A DNA stretch of 29,860 nt from JAZGGS01 sp963749485 (GCA_963749485.1 CAVVMV010000011.1:1-29860); one strand, 5' to 3'. Numbered from the stretch's first letter, positions 1 through 10,886 are shown. Numbers and translations: made by a program. Notes: a model not told the origin generated them from the letters alone.

Positions 1-49
1 GTTGAATAGATCTTATTACTGAACAATTTTTAAATGAAAAAATATTCGT

Positions 50-773
50 ATGCACTTTAAACTATTCTTAATAAGAAAAATAAAATCACTCTTTGCTAGA
101 TTCAAATTGCACGTTTTGCTAAAACCTTTTGAAGGAATTTTGTTAAATGCAGTTTATTTATCAAAACTATCAAGTTGGATTAATAACAATTCACAAATAA
201 GATTTAATGATTTTTATAATAAAAAAGTAAACTATGAAGGAAGGTTTGCTTTACACGAATTTGTAATAAAAGAAGAGATACAAAACCAATCAATTGATTA
301 TCTTGAATTTGGAGTTGCCAGCGGAATTGCAATTAAATGGTGGGCTGAGAAAAATATAAATCCCGAAAGCAGGTTTTACGGTTTTGATGTTTTTACAGGA
401 TTACCAGAGGATTTTGGTGTGATGAAAAAACATCATTATGACACTGAAGGCAAATATCCCCATCATTGAAGATGAGCGTGTTAAATTTATTAAAGGTTTG
501 TTCCAGGATTCTCTTCCGGATTTTCTAAACAGCTATGAATCGAAGCAGAGAAAAGTAATTCATATGGATGCTGATCTTTACTCTTCAACACTTTTCGTTC
601 TTACCCGGTTGATTCCGTTGTTACAAAAAGATGATATAATAATCTTTGATGAGTTTGGAGTTCCCACTCACGAATTCCGCGCATTTACAGATATCGTTTC
701 TTCCTATAAATTAAACTATGAAATTTTAGGGGCAATTAATAACTATTTGCAGGTTGCTATCAAGTTAAAATAG
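50..773 (+). CDS. Class I SAM-dependent methyltransferase, TylF-like (one frameshift)
   Basis: Probably a SAM-dependent O-methyltransferase acting on a sugar or other small molecule; the substrate cannot be read from sequence. The glycine-rich motif I is visible as 'LEFGVASG' near residue 84, followed by 'YGFDVFTGLPEDFG' near residue 107. The C-terminal half has 'HMDADLYSST' and 'IIFDEFG', typical of the TylF/macrocin O-methyltransferase-like group. The first reading frame stops at 467-469 and the protein continues in the +1 frame. Removing one C from CCCC at 458-461 joins 'GKYP' to 'IIEDERVKF' and gives about 240 residues, a normal family length. The N-terminal 60 residues are basic and hydrophobic and not recognised. 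It is followed by a strong bidirectional terminator and faces ferritin. The upstream neighbour lies outside the window. The methyltransferase fold is secure, the subfamily less so. Confidence 0.8.
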
Positions 774-810
774 TGATTATTAATTTTTTCTTCATACATT
801 TTAGCCAAAA

Positions 811-839
811 AAAATCCCCTTCAAATTGAAGGGGATTTT
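811..839. terminator. Bidirectional intrinsic terminator between methyltransferase and ferritin
   Basis: A perfect 12-bp inverted repeat, AAAATCCCCTTC (811-822) and GAAGGGGATTTT (828-839), surrounds a 5-base loop. Read on + it ends in a T run; read on - it ends in the T run made by the A-rich 807-814. It lies between two convergent genes and can serve both. Confidence 0.85.
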
Positions 840-844
840 ATAAA

Positions 845-1354
845 TTACTCTGCAGTTGGTTGTTGAGCTGTTCTGCTTCCTAATTCATTATCGAGCATAA
901 ACAAACCACTTTTACTGTCGCCAATCATTTCCATCCTCTTTACATTCTGCTGTGCTGTGGCTTCTTCCTCAACCTGCTCTCCCACGAACCACTGCAAAAA
1001 GTTTACGGTTGCATGATCTTTTTCCTTTTGTGCAAGATCAACTATGGCATTGATACTTTTTGTTACTTTCTGTTCATGTACAAATGTATCTTTAAATACT
1101 TCCAGGAATGAATTCCATTTAGTTTTCGGTCCATCAATCTTTTGCAGTGCAACTTCGCCGCCAACCTGGTAAACGTAATCAAATATCTTCATAGCGTGTG
1201 CATATTCCTCATCAGCCTGCATTCTAAACCACTTGGCAAAACCCTGCAAATCATTTGCCTCAAAGTAAGCAGACATAGATAAATAGAAGTATGATGAATA
1301 ATATTCTGCGTTAAGTTGCTTATTTAATGCTGTTTGTATGTTTTTAGAAATCAT
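845..1354 (-). CDS. ftnA: Non-haem ferritin (FtnA type)
   Basis: Iron-storage ferritin that oxidises Fe(II) and stores it as ferric mineral inside a 24-subunit cytoplasmic shell. The 169-residue four-helix protein keeps the ferroxidase ligands at the positions numbered in E. coli FtnA: E17, E50, H53, E94, E126/Q127 and E130. The C-terminus 'QQPTAE' is short and polar. The open frame extends upstream to 1486, but I place the start at the ATG at 1352-1354, because the ferritin family begins with 'MISKNIQTALN' and an AGAGGA ribosome site sits about 8 bases before it. The extra upstream residues have no family counterpart. It is monocistronic between a shared terminator and the divergent GAPDH gene. 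A possible -7 box lies at 1402-1409. The gene is intact. Confidence 0.95.
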   Translation of the reverse strand: MISKNIQTALNKQLNAEYYSSYFYLSMSAYFEANDLQGFAKWFRMQADEEYAHAMKIFDYVYQVGGEVALQKIDGPKTKWNSFLEVFKDTFVHEQKVTKSINAIVDLAQKEKDHATVNFLQWFVGEQVEEEATAQQNVKRMEMIGDSKSGLFMLDNELGSRTAQQPTAE

Positions 1355-1401
1355 CTTAAATCCTCTTAATATTACATTTACAATTAAATAATTTTGAATA
1401 C

Positions 1402-1409
1402 CAAATATA
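1402..1409 (-). promoter_or_regulatory. Possible -7 promoter box for ferritin
   Basis: On the minus strand this reads TATATTTG, matching the Bacteroidota -7 consensus TAnnTTTG, and would give a leader of about 40 bases before the ferritin ATG. I could not find a TTG -33 element at the right distance, so support is weak. Confidence 0.3.
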
Positions 1410-1504
1410 TAAAAAATGAGTGTAATTTTTGATTTTCTTAGTGCGGCATCGATCACATTAAGGCAAATAATATAGATTTTTAACAAGCAGATAAGCTTTT
1501 TGAA

Positions 1505-1535
1505 TTGATATTAAAAACGGCTTTAAGTACTTTTG
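1505..1535 (+). promoter_or_regulatory. Bacteroidota-type promoter for the GAPDH operon
   Basis: TTG at 1505-1507 is followed, after 20 bases, by TACTTTTG at 1528-1535. This fits the -33 TTG / -7 TAnnTTTG consensus of the Bacteroidota primary sigma factor. Transcription would start near 1542, about 40 bases before the GAPDH ATG. The consensus is established; its use here is inferred from position. Confidence 0.5.
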
Positions 1536-1584
1536 AAGACTAAATTTAAAGGAAAATCAATTTAAAATTTACAGGAGATATCTA

Positions 1585-2577
1585 ATGGCAATTAAAGTTG
1601 GAATTAATGGTTTTGGAAGAATAGGACGACTTGTTTTCAGAAGATGTAAAGAAATAGGCGGTTTTGATTTTGTTGGTATAAATGATCTTACTGATGCTAA
1701 AACACTTGCACATTTATTAAAATACGATTCTGTTCATGGCAAATATAACGGAACGATTAAAGTAGAAGGTAACGATATAATTGTTGACGGCGATAGAATA
1801 AAAATTACTGCTGAAAAAGATCCTGCAAACCTTAAATGGGGAGAACTTAAAACCGATATAGTAATTGAATCAACTGGTGTTTTCAGAACTAAAGAAGCAT
1901 GCTTGAAGCATGTTGAAGCTGGTGCAAAAAAAGTTATTCTTACTGTTCCTCCAAAAGGTGAAATTGATGCAATGGTAGTGCTTGGAGTTAATGATGAAGT
2001 GTTAAAAGGTAATGAGCAAGTTATTTCTAATGCTTCTTGTACAACCAATTGTCTCGCTCCTATGGTTAAAGTTCTTAATGATGCTTTTGGTGTTGAAAAA
2101 GGATTTATGACAACAGTTCACTCTTATACAAATGATCAGAGATTGTTGGATTTACCACATAGTGATTTAAGAAGATCACGTGCCGCTGCATTATCAATAA
2201 TTCCTACAACAACTGGTGCTGCTAAAGCTGTTGGTAAAGTTATTCCGGAATTAAACGGAATGCTGGATGGATTTTCATTAAGAGTTCCTACACCTGATGG
2301 TTCTATTACTGATTTAGTTGCAACACTTAAGAAAGATGTTACAGCTGAAGAAGTAAATGAAGCATTTAAAAAAGCTGCCAATGGCGATTTAAAAGGAATA
2401 CTTGAATATAGTGATGAACCTATAGTTTCTGCAGATATTGTTGGAAATCCACATTCAAATATTTTTGATTCACTTTCAACAATGGCAAATGGAAATATGG
2501 TAAAAGTGGTTGGTTGGTATGATAATGAATATGGTTATTCTTGCAGAGTGGTTGATTTAATTAAAAAAGTTGTTTGA
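1585..2577 (+). CDS. gap: Glyceraldehyde-3-phosphate dehydrogenase, NAD-dependent
   Basis: Catalyses oxidative phosphorylation of glyceraldehyde 3-phosphate to 1,3-bisphosphoglycerate in glycolysis, in the cytoplasm. The intact 330-residue protein has the Rossmann start 'INGFGRIGR' (8-16), the catalytic cysteine C152 in 'SNASCTTNC', and the base H179. N33-D34 after the second strand and 'LDLPHSD' near 188-194 are the residues usual in NAD-specific enzymes rather than the NADP type. The start is supported by an AGGAG ribosome site a few bases upstream. PGK, the next enzyme of the pathway, follows 110 bases downstream on the same strand with a hairpin between, so the two are probably co-transcribed with unequal output. 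No lesions are present. Confidence 0.97.
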   Translation: MAIKVGINGFGRIGRLVFRRCKEIGGFDFVGINDLTDAKTLAHLLKYDSVHGKYNGTIKVEGNDIIVDGDRIKITAEKDPANLKWGELKTDIVIESTGVFRTKEACLKHVEAGAKKVILTVPPKGEIDAMVVLGVNDEVLKGNEQVISNASCTTNCLAPMVKVLNDAFGVEKGFMTTVHSYTNDQRLLDLPHSDLRRSRAAALSIIPTTTGAAKAVGKVIPELNGMLDGFSLRVPTPDGSITDLVATLKKDVTAEEVNEAFKKAANGDLKGILEYSDEPIVSADIVGNPHSNIFDSLSTMANGNMVKVVGWYDNEYGYSCRVVDLIKKVV

Positions 2578-2600
2578 TTGAATGTTGATGTAATTATTGT

Positions 2601-2625
2601 AGGGAATGGTTTAGGACCATTCCCT
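2601..2625 (+). other. Hairpin in the gap-pgk spacer
   Basis: A perfect 10-bp stem, AGGGAATGGT (2601-2610) and ACCATTCCCT (2616-2625), has a TTAGG loop. No U-run follows, so it is a poor intrinsic terminator. It could protect the upstream gap message from 3' decay or mark a processing point, giving more GAPDH than PGK. Confidence 0.55.
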
Positions 2626-2687
2626 GCATCCTGATAATCCGCGCCTGGGGAAAATCTGTTGCAAATTATTTTATGATAAGGTAAAAA

Positions 2688-3887
2688 ATGAACAAGCTTT
2701 CAATTGATTCTGTTAATTTTAAAAATAAAAAAGTTTTAGTTAGAGTTGATTTTAACGTTCCGCTGGATGAAAATCAAAACATAACAAACGATATTAGAAT
2801 TAAAGCATCTTTGCCAACAATTAATAAATTGGTTGATGATGGCGGAAAAGTAATTTTAATGAGTCATCTTGGAAGACCAAAAGGTGAAAGAAAACCGGAA
2901 TTCAGTTTAAAACCCGCTGCTGTTAAGATTAAGTGAACTTCTTGGTAAAGAAGTTAAGCTTGCTCCTGATTGTATTGGCGAAGAGACTGAAAAGCTGGTA
3001 AATGAAATGAACTCTGGCGATGTTATTCTTCTTGAAAATGTACGCTTTCATAAAGAAGAAACCGATAATGATCCGGAATTTGCAAAACAACTTGCATCAA
3101 CTTGGAGAAGTTTATGTAAATGATGCATTTCGGATCTGCACACAGAGCTCATGCTTCAACCGAAGGAGTTACAAAATTTATTGATACATGTGCAGCCGGT
3201 TACCTTATGCAGAAAGAGCTCGATTATCTTGGCAGTGCTCTTGCTGAACCAAAAAGACCATATTGTGCAATTCTTGGTGGAGCTAAAATTTCAGGTAAAA
3301 TTGATGTTATAAATAATCTGCTTGATAAAGTTGATACTCTTATTGTTGGCGGCGGAATGGCATTCACATTTTTTAAAGCACAGGGTAAAGAAATTGGTAA
3401 ATCACTTCTGGAAGAAGAAAAACTGGATCTTGCAAAGGAACTTTTAGTAAAGCTAAATAGTTCTAAAGTTAAGTTTCTTCTTCCTGTTGATGTTGTAGTT
3501 GCTGAAGAATTTAGTAATGATTCCCCCGCAGAAACCGTTAGTGTTGATAATATTCCTTCAAACAAAATGGGTTTGGATATAGGGAAGGAATCGATTAAAT
3601 TGTTCAAAGATGAACTGATGAAATCGAAAACAATTGTGTGGAACGGACCTATGGGAGTTTTTGAAATGGATAACTTTGCTGAAGGAACTATGGAGATTGC
3701 AAAAGCACTTGCAGAGGCAACTTCAAACGGAGCGGTTACTGTTATTGGAGGAGGAGATTCTGCAGCAGCAATAAGTAAAAGCGGTTTAGAAAAACAGGTA
3801 TCTCATGTTTCAACAGGCGGCGGCGCATCACTGGAATTTTTAGAAGGAAAAATACTTCCGGGTGTTGCTGCGCTTACAGATATTTAA
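2688..3887 (+). CDS. pgk: Phosphoglycerate kinase (three +1 frameshifts)
   Basis: Transfers the acyl phosphate of 1,3-bisphosphoglycerate to ADP, the ATP-yielding step after GAPDH. The start has 'VRVDFNVPLD' and 'MSHLGRPKGE', the substrate-binding region of PGK. The end has the nucleotide-binding 'GGGDSAAAI' and 'STGGGASLEFLEG'. The frame is broken at about 2925-2930, 3098-3101 and 3128-3132. Each break looks like one extra base. Removing them links 'PAAVK' to 'LSELLGKEV', 'FAKQLAS' to 'LGEVYVNDAF', and that to 'GSAHRAHAST', all canonical PGK sequence. Together they total three bases, so the frame before the first and after the last is the same. The corrected protein is 398 residues, the usual length. 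The start follows an AAGG ribosome site. An essential glycolytic enzyme broken this way is more likely a sequencing problem than a pseudogene. Confidence 0.93.
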
Positions 3888-3899
3888 TAATGTTTAAGT

Positions 3900-3905
3900 A
3901 AAGGA
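3900..3905 (+). promoter_or_regulatory. Ribosome binding site fixing a TTG start for the rhomboid gene
   Basis: AAAGGA lies 5 bases before TTG at 3911. The frame from this TTG encodes a basic, Phe-rich N-terminus and the first membrane helix expected of a rhomboid. The first ATG in the later frame, at 3990, would cut that helix away. The TTG start is therefore preferred. Confidence 0.6.
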
Positions 3906-3910
3906 ATAAT

Positions 3911-4817
3911 TTGAATAATTCGTTTAGACCCAGAGGATTTGGCAGATTTAGTCTTTTTCCACCTATAATTAAAAATCTTTTGATCATCAATGCTGCGGTA
4001 TTTTTCTTCCAGCTTAGTTGCCGGCAATTTTTTGATTGGCGGAAAACCTGGTATATATGTTTTGCAAGAATGGTTTGCACTTAATCCACTTGTTGAAGGT
4101 GCTAACTTCCAGGTCTGGCAGTTGATCACTTACCAGTTTATGCATGCAGGGTTTGGCCATATTTTCTTTAATATGTTTATGCTCTGGATGTTTGGAATGG
4201 AAATAGAAAATATTATGGGTTCGAAAAAGTTTTTATACTATTACCTGATATGCGGTGTTGCTGCAGGATTGGCGCAGCTTTTCATCGCCCCTCTCTTTTC
4301 TGTTCCTGCTCTTACAATTGGTGCATCAGGAGCAGTTTTTGGAGTTATGATTGCATTTGCTTTAATGTTCCCGGATCGTTTAATATTTCTCTGGTTTCTA
4401 ATTCCGATAAAAGCAAAGTACCTTATTGGATTTTTATTCGTACTGGAAATCTTCTGGATAGGAGATGCAGGTAGTAATGTTGCTCATCTTGCGCATCTTG
4501 GCGGAGCAATTGCAGGATTTATTTTTATTATGCTGGATAAACAAATAGACGTTACGCTTAAACATATGTTCAATAAATCATACTATCGAACCACTGAAAA
4601 ACCACCGAATATTTTCAGCGGGATTACAGAAAGGTTCAGGAAGAACGATGATGAAGTTAAAGAAGCTAAATTTTATGATTTAAAGGATGATGTCGATGAA
4701 AAAATTACACAGGAAGATATTGATGAAATTCTTGATAAAATAAGCAAGTCAGGTTATCAGAATCTTACCGAAAAGGAAAAGAAAACTTTATTTGAAGCAA
4801 GCAAGAAGATGAATTAA
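3911..4817 (+). CDS. Rhomboid intramembrane serine protease with DUF6576-like tail (one frameshift)
   Basis: Polytopic inner-membrane serine protease that cleaves membrane-protein substrates. The catalytic serine is in 'GASGAVFG' and the catalytic histidine in 'AHLAHLGG'; 'FFNMFMLWMFG' is the conserved early helix. After the last membrane segment a charged tail of about 90 residues ends in 'DEILDKISKSGYQNLTEKEK', resembling the DUF6576 tail often attached to rhomboids in Bacteroidota. The frame from TTG 3911 shifts by +1 at 4013-4016 (CTTA). Taking out one base joins 'VFFFQL' to 'VAGNFLIGG' and gives 301 residues. It starts 23 bases after pgk and is followed two bases later by the lipoprotein gene, so it belongs to the gap-pgk operon or its tail. 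The substrate is unknown. Confidence 0.88.
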
Positions 4818-4819
4818 TC

Positions 4820-5135
4820 GTGAATAGATTACCACAAAAATTGTCTTCCATTATTAATTATTCCTGCTCTTTTACTTAGTAGTTGTTCCGAAGAAGAAGT
4901 AATTCCTGAGGAAAAATTTATACATGTTTATGTTGATTTGATGATCGTGCAGGATACAACAAGAGTAAACTCACTGCCTCTCGATTCACTCAAAGATATA
5001 GTTTTTACAAAACATAATATAACTTCCGAATTGTATGATAAAACGGTTGCAAAATATAATTCATCACCAGAAAATTGGGAAGAATTTTTTGATAAGGCGA
5101 TTGCGTACCTTGAAGAATTAAAAACTAGGGACTAA
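4820..5135 (+). CDS. Small lipoprotein, DUF4296-like (one frameshift)
   Basis: A predicted lipoprotein of 104 residues after correction. The start is GTG at 4820, two bases after the rhomboid stop. The frame shifts +1 at about 4841-4846, joining 'MNRLPQKL' to 'LPLLIIPALLLSSC'. This makes a textbook signal peptidase II signal with the lipobox cysteine. The mature part has 'KFIHVYVDLMIVQD', a lone-helix 'KHNITSELYDKTVAKYN' and 'FFDKAIAYLEEL', the pattern of the Bacteroidota DUF4296 family, whose function is unknown. Its stop (5133-5135) overlaps the stop of the convergent RecQ gene (5132-5134). Family assignment is by pattern recognition only. Confidence 0.7.
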
Positions 5136-7748
5136 GAACGATTAGTATATTTTAACTTTGCAGCCGCTATTCGTATAAGCGAATAAGGTACAGATGAGGG
5201 GAGCTTTTCTTTAAGATCTTTTAAATTATTATAACCTATCTCAACCTGTTTTTTTATCAATTCAAAAACCTCATCTTCAAATAAAAAAGCAATATCAGTT
5301 TCCGGTTTGTATTCAATAATGGTTTCAATCTGCATAGATATTACGGCTTCCGAAAGTTTTCTTAATTCCGAGATACTTTGCAGCGAATATTTCCTTAACA
5401 GGAGTTCATAAGTGTTGTGAATATTTTTCGGAAGAGTACGGTCTTCGTTACTATCGATTTTAACAGGATTATTTTTTATAAAATCATTAATGAGTTCTAA
5501 AAAATCATTCCCGATTTTATTAAACATCCTGTTATTAAAACCGGGTATTGCTAACAACCCGGCTTTTGTAACCGGTTTCCTTTCAACTATTTCTCTAAGA
5601 AGTTCATCAGGACATATAACATTTCCAGTTTGCAAAAATTTTTCCGATAGCTTTTTTCCTCGCATCTCTAAGCAGGTTAAAAAGATAAAGATTCTCTTCA
5701 TAATCCTTTTTCGGTGTAGCTTCTTCTGTGATAGCGCCTGTTTTTACTAATTTCTCTTTTCCTTTATCTGTAAGATCTAAAAATCTTTTTGCACCGCTCG
5801 TCCTGCTGATAAATTGTTTAGCCGCAAGTTCCTGCACTATAATTTTAATATCATCCTTATCGAAGTTTGTGCACGTTCCAAATTCTCTAAACTTTTCAAA
5901 ACTCTCTTTTAGTTTGTTACCCTGCAAAATGTTGATCAGCGCATTTTCATCAATCGGTTTTTCGGCTTCATCCAGGGTTCTAATTATTATTTCCGAAATA
6001 TATTCTACAGTGGAATCGGTTATCCGTTCACCTGCAAGACAGTTATCGCATTTGTCGCAGCGGTAATCATCAAGCTGCTCTCCAAAATAATTTAGTATAA
6101 AGTTAAACCTGCATTTTTTTGTATAAGCAAACTCTGTCATCAGGTTAAGTTTGCGCTGTGCATTAATATAACTTTCGTTTATCATCTTATAATTTAGGAT
6201 GAGTTTATCGTCAGCCGCCCTGGGTGCAGCAAGTTGTATTGTTTCTTTCTCAATTGCTTTTTGAAATGAAATAATTCCAAGATTATCAAGAGTTGTCAGG
6301 ATATCATACAAAACGGGCACAGGTATGCTTAATGATGATGCAAGTTTATTCACCTGGATACTCTTACTGCCAGCAAATAACACGCTGCCAAATTCGCGGA
6401 GCAGTTGAAGAATAATATTTTTAAATTCCTCATTGCTGGTTGTACTCACGAATTGTTTTAACCTGCTCTTTTCCATCGTAAAACTTATGGAATCTTTTTT
6501 CTCGAATTCAGAAACCTGCCTAAGGTAACCGGCTCTTTCAAGATATCTTAACGAAGCGTGCAATAATCCTCTTGAGATTGAAATCCCCGCATAATTGGAA
6601 ATATATTCGGGGTCAACAATCAATTCATTTTCAGTTATCGAACCAACTGCAATCGAGTTATAATCACAAATAGCTTTGTAAATAGTTTGAATGATCTGTT
6701 TGTCGGGATGAGAATTTCTTATAAAAAAATTATGAATTGAAATATCCTTATCATCATAAAGCAGGTAAGTGTAGGATGGTTTCCCATCTCTGCCCGCTCT
6801 TCCGATTTCCTGGTAAAAATTTTCTACAGAACCGGTTGTATCATAATGAATGACTAACCTTATATCTTTTTTATCAATCCCCATCCCGAAAGCGTTTGTT
6901 GCAGCAATAATATTTATTTCCCCATTACTAAATTCTTCCTGAATTTTTCTTCTAATGGGAGGCTGCAAACCTGCATGATAGTAATGACATTTATATTTGT
7001 GCAGGTTTAAATATTCCGCTATTTCTTCAGCGTTCTTACGGGTTGCAGTGTAAATAATTGCAGCTCCTTCGGTTTGTCTTAGCAGTTCAAGGCATTTCTG
7101 TTTTTTGTTTTTAGGAAAGAGAACATTTAAATGAAGATTATCTCTTTCAAATCCTCTTACAAAAATTTGCGGTTCTTTTAATTGCAGTTGTTTTACAATA
7201 TCCTTAACAACTTCTGGTGTAGCGGTTGCTGTAAATGCTGCTACTTTTTTAAGTGATGTATAATTGATAAAGTCTTTTATTTTCGAATAGCTTGGTCTGA
7301 AATTATGTCCCCATTCACTTATGCAATGTGCTTCATCAACAAATAAATAAGATGGGTTAAGTGATTTTATTCTTTCAGCAAATTTTATGCTCTCAAGTTT
7401 TTCGGGTGCAATGTAGAGCAGTTTAATTTTACCAAAAGCAATTTTTTGCAACACACTTTCCGACTCATTAAAATCCATTGTGCTATTTATAAAGGCAGCC
7501 ACTTCTTCAATGCTGTTAAGCGCGTCAACCTGGTCTTTCATCAACGCAATTAAGGGTGAAATTACAATTGAAAAATTATCTGATATCAGAGAAGGAAGTT
7601 GATAGCAGAGAGATTTACCGGCACCGGTTGGAAGAACTGCCAGAACATTTTTCCCACCAAGGATAGTATCAATTATTTCTTGCTGCCCGTTCCTGAAAAC
7701 TTCAAATCCAAAATACTTTTTTAACGTATTTTCTAACTTTTTGTCCAA
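5132..7748 (-). CDS. recQ: ATP-dependent DNA helicase RecQ, long form (one frameshift)
   Basis: A 3'-5' DNA helicase of recombination and replication-fork repair. Walker A is 'TGAGKS' (41-46), the DEAH box is at 138-141 in 'VDEAHCISEWGHNFRPSY', and motif VI is 'QEIGRAGRDG' (313-322). The RQC zinc site is C546, C564, C567 and C570. Beyond the winged helix a HRDC-like segment ('VTKAGLLAIPGFN') is followed by about 100 residues resembling the helix-turn-helix (HTH_40) tail of long bacterial RecQ proteins. One +1 lesion sits at 5651, where an extra base follows AAAAAA in the coding sense. Its removal joins 'RDARKK' to 'LSEKFLQTG' and gives 871 residues, against about 610 for E. coli RecQ. Upstream it is divergent from the Ycf48-like gene. 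Downstream its stop overlaps that of the lipoprotein gene. Confidence 0.95.
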
Positions 7749-7951
7749 TATTAACTTAACTCAAATTATAATTTATGATGGTTCGCAGATGCACAATTAT
7801 TGGCTTTATTTTTGTAAAATCAAGAAATGAAAAAATTAGAATTCCATTAGAATCCTTATATTGCAAATAAATATTTTAGATAAATTTAACTTATTTTGAA
7901 TAATTGATAATAAAAATTGACTTTTTAATAATACTATTAAAGGAATAAAAA

Positions 7952-10733
7952 ATGAAGTACTTGTTTACCATCGCAGCAATATTTCTGTTTCAATTAAGTG
8001 TTTATTCACAAATTGAATATAAAGACCAGCTTATTGAAAACAGTGTATTCAGCAATGCTCCTGAAGAGATAAAAAATACAAAACCATTTATAAGGCAATG
8101 GTGGTTTTTTGAACAAAGAGCTTATCCTGAAGGTGTAATTCCTGAGAATGCGTATGAAAACTCTATCGAACAAAGAAATTTATTAAGAGAACAAAACGGG
8201 GAAAATGCTTTGAGCATTAATTGGGTAAGTCTTGGTCCAACTCCCGGTGCTTACTTCAACTACGGTAATATTTCATCCCGCGTGGTAACAGGTGCATACG
8301 ATCCAACAAATCCAAATGTACTTTATATTGGTCCAGCAAACGGTGGAGTATGGAAATCAACTGACGGAGGTGTAAATTGGACCCCACTTACAGATAATGA
8401 AGTTTCGATGGCAATGGGATCAATTGCTATTGATCCGGCAAACACAAATATTATTTATGCAGGAACAGGCGAAGCAACTTATAGCGGAGCTTCGTATTAT
8501 GGGCGCGGTTTATTAAAATCTACAGATGGTGGAACAACATGGACTCATATAACCTCCGGGCTTCCCTCTTCAACTTATTTTTCTCGTTTGAAGATAAGAC
8601 CTGGTCATTCAAATGAATTGTTGGCTGCTTTAGGTAATTCAGGTTTGTACAGGAGTACAAACGCTGGTACGAGTTGGACATTGCTAGCAGGCGGTAGAGT
8701 GGATGATGTAGTTTTCACTTTTACAGGCGATACAGCTTTTGCTGTTGGTTCAGGAATTGGTTTAAGAAGATCACTTAATGGAGGTGCAACATTTTCAGCT
8801 TTTGGAACTGGTTTAGGTACTGGTACAAGAACTCACTTTGACCTTTGCTTATCATCACCATCAACTATGTTTGCTTCCGTTTACGGTTCAAGTGTGGTTC
8901 GCTTATATAAATCAACTAACTACGGCTCAAACTGGACTGAACTTTCCACTTCATCAAATTTTCAAAGTCTTGATGGACAGGCTTGGTATGATCTATACTG
9001 TCGTGTAAATCCTCGTAACCCGAATAAAGCTTACGTTGGAACTATTGATGTATTCAGTACAACAAATGGAACTACCTTTAATAATTTAACAAATGGTTAT
9101 AGCGGAGGTTCAGTTCACGTGGATCAACATTACCTTTTCTTTCATCCTACAGATGAAAACACTTTTATGGTTTGTAACGATGGCGGAATCTGGAAAACTA
9201 CAAATAACGGAAGCAGTTTTACAAACATGAATCAGAATTTAACTTTAACCCAGTTTTACCGTATTGCTGCAAGTCCATTTACACCAAGCAGAATTCTTGG
9301 CGGTACACAGGATAACGGCACACAGCAAACATTTTCATCACTTAGTTGGGCAGCAGCTTACGGTGGTGATGGAGGAGAAGTTTGTTTTAATCCATTTAAT
9401 TCAAATGTAATTCTTGGTGAAACACAAAACGGAGGCATCTTTAGAACAACTAATGGTGGTTCTTCGTGGAACTCTGCAACTTCAGGAATAAATACAGGTG
9501 AAAATGTTACGTGGGTTGCACCAATAATTGCTCATCCCGTTAATTCAGGTACTTTTTATGTTGCAAGACAAACAATTTATCGTTCAGTAAATGATGGTGG
9601 ATCATGGAGCTCTATTTCCGCAAATGTTAATGGTATCCAGTGCAGTTCGGGAATTAGCAATAAGTAAATCTAACGCATCAATTATGTATGCTACATCTTC
9701 CAGCCAGGTTTTTCTTTCAACAGATGGCGGGGCAACATGGACAAATAAAACCAGTGGATTGCCAAACAAAACAATTACTTCAGTTAATATCCATCCAACT
9801 GATGCAAATACTGCTCTGTTAACTTTTTCCGGATTTGGAACAAGCAAGGTTTATAAAACTACAAATATGGGAAGCAGCTGGGTTAACATTCATGGTAATC
9901 TACCCGATTCACCTGTCAATGATGTTTTCATTTATACTTATGATTCACAGAATCCAAACACTTATTTTGTTGCTACAGATATTGGTGTATTCTTAACACA
10001 GGATAACGGCACTAGCTGGGTTGAACTACAAAACGGGTTGCCCAATACAGTAATTGTTCATCTTGATTATTCTCCATCAAACCAGATGCTTAGAGCAGGA
10101 ACTCACGGCAGGGGAGTTTATGAAGCATTTATTGATTTAACAATTCCTGTTGAACTAACTTCATTTACTGCTTCGATAAATAAAAAAATAGTTACACTTA
10201 ATTGGATAACAGCAACCGAAACGAATAACCTCGGGTTTGAAGTTGAGAGAAAGTTGAAAAACCAGGAATGGACAACAATTGGTTTTATTGAAGGCAATGG
10301 AACAACAACCGAACAGCAAAGCTACAGTTATGATGATGATTTTTCCGTTTTTCCTTATGAAGGAACTGTACTTTACCGATTAAAGCAGGTTGATCTTGAT
10401 GGAACATATGAGCACTCAGAACAGGTTGCAGTTGATGTTACTTTTATTCCGGATGAATTTTATGTTTCGCAAAATTATCCAAACCCGTTTAATCCAAGCA
10501 CCAGGATTGAATATTCACTTCCTGTTGAAAGCAATGTAAAAATAACAATCCATAATTCAATTGGAGAAGCTGTGGAAGTTCTAATCTCAGAACTGCAGCA
10601 GCCAGGCAGTTACGAAGTTATATGGAATGCAGGAGACAGGTCATCAGGTATTTATTTTTATACTTTTGAACTTACTCCGCTTGATGGCAGTAAAGTATAC
10701 CGCGAAATGAAGAAAATTGTATTTATGAAATAG
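7952..10733 (+). CDS. Secreted Ycf48/BNR-type beta-propeller protein with T9SS sorting domain (one frameshift)
   Basis: Large exported protein of about 926 residues after correction. A signal peptide ('KYLFTIAAIFLFQLSVYS') is followed by many repeats of the BNR/sortilin type ('STDGG..W', 'IAIDP', 'GGVWKST'), which form one or two beta-propellers. A fibronectin-III-like module starts at 'IPVEL' (10143), and the C-terminal T9SS type A sorting domain starts at 'QNYPNPFNPS' (10470). The protein is therefore exported through Sec and then T9SS, and attached to or released from the cell surface. The frame shifts +1 near 9641-9648; removing one base joins 'NGIQC' to 'VRELAISKSN'. No catalytic residues are recognised, so adhesion or glycan binding is only a guess. 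A good ribosome site (AAGGA) precedes the ATG. A terminator follows. Confidence 0.85.
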
Positions 10734-10747
10734 AGAAAATAATTTTT

Positions 10748-10773
10748 GAGGGATACTTTTTGTATCCCTCTTT
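10748..10773 (+). terminator. Intrinsic terminator after the Ycf48-like gene
   Basis: A perfect 9-bp stem, GAGGGATAC (10748-10756) and GTATCCCTC (10762-10770), has a T5 loop and is followed by TTT and further T-rich sequence. It lies 15 bases after the stop codon. Confidence 0.8.
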
Positions 10774-10886
10774 AGATTTTACCGCTCAAATAAATCTTTT
10801 CATTTTAGAGTAATTTTATAATTAAATTGCTAGCAAATTTCAAAATTTTTAACATTTGATGAACATCTACAATTAAATTTAATTTT

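Noticed and set aside
1355..1486. A 44-residue N-terminal extension of ferritin
   Set aside because: The ATG at 1354 has a good ribosome site and the family start; the extension has no homology pattern and overlaps the likely promoter.
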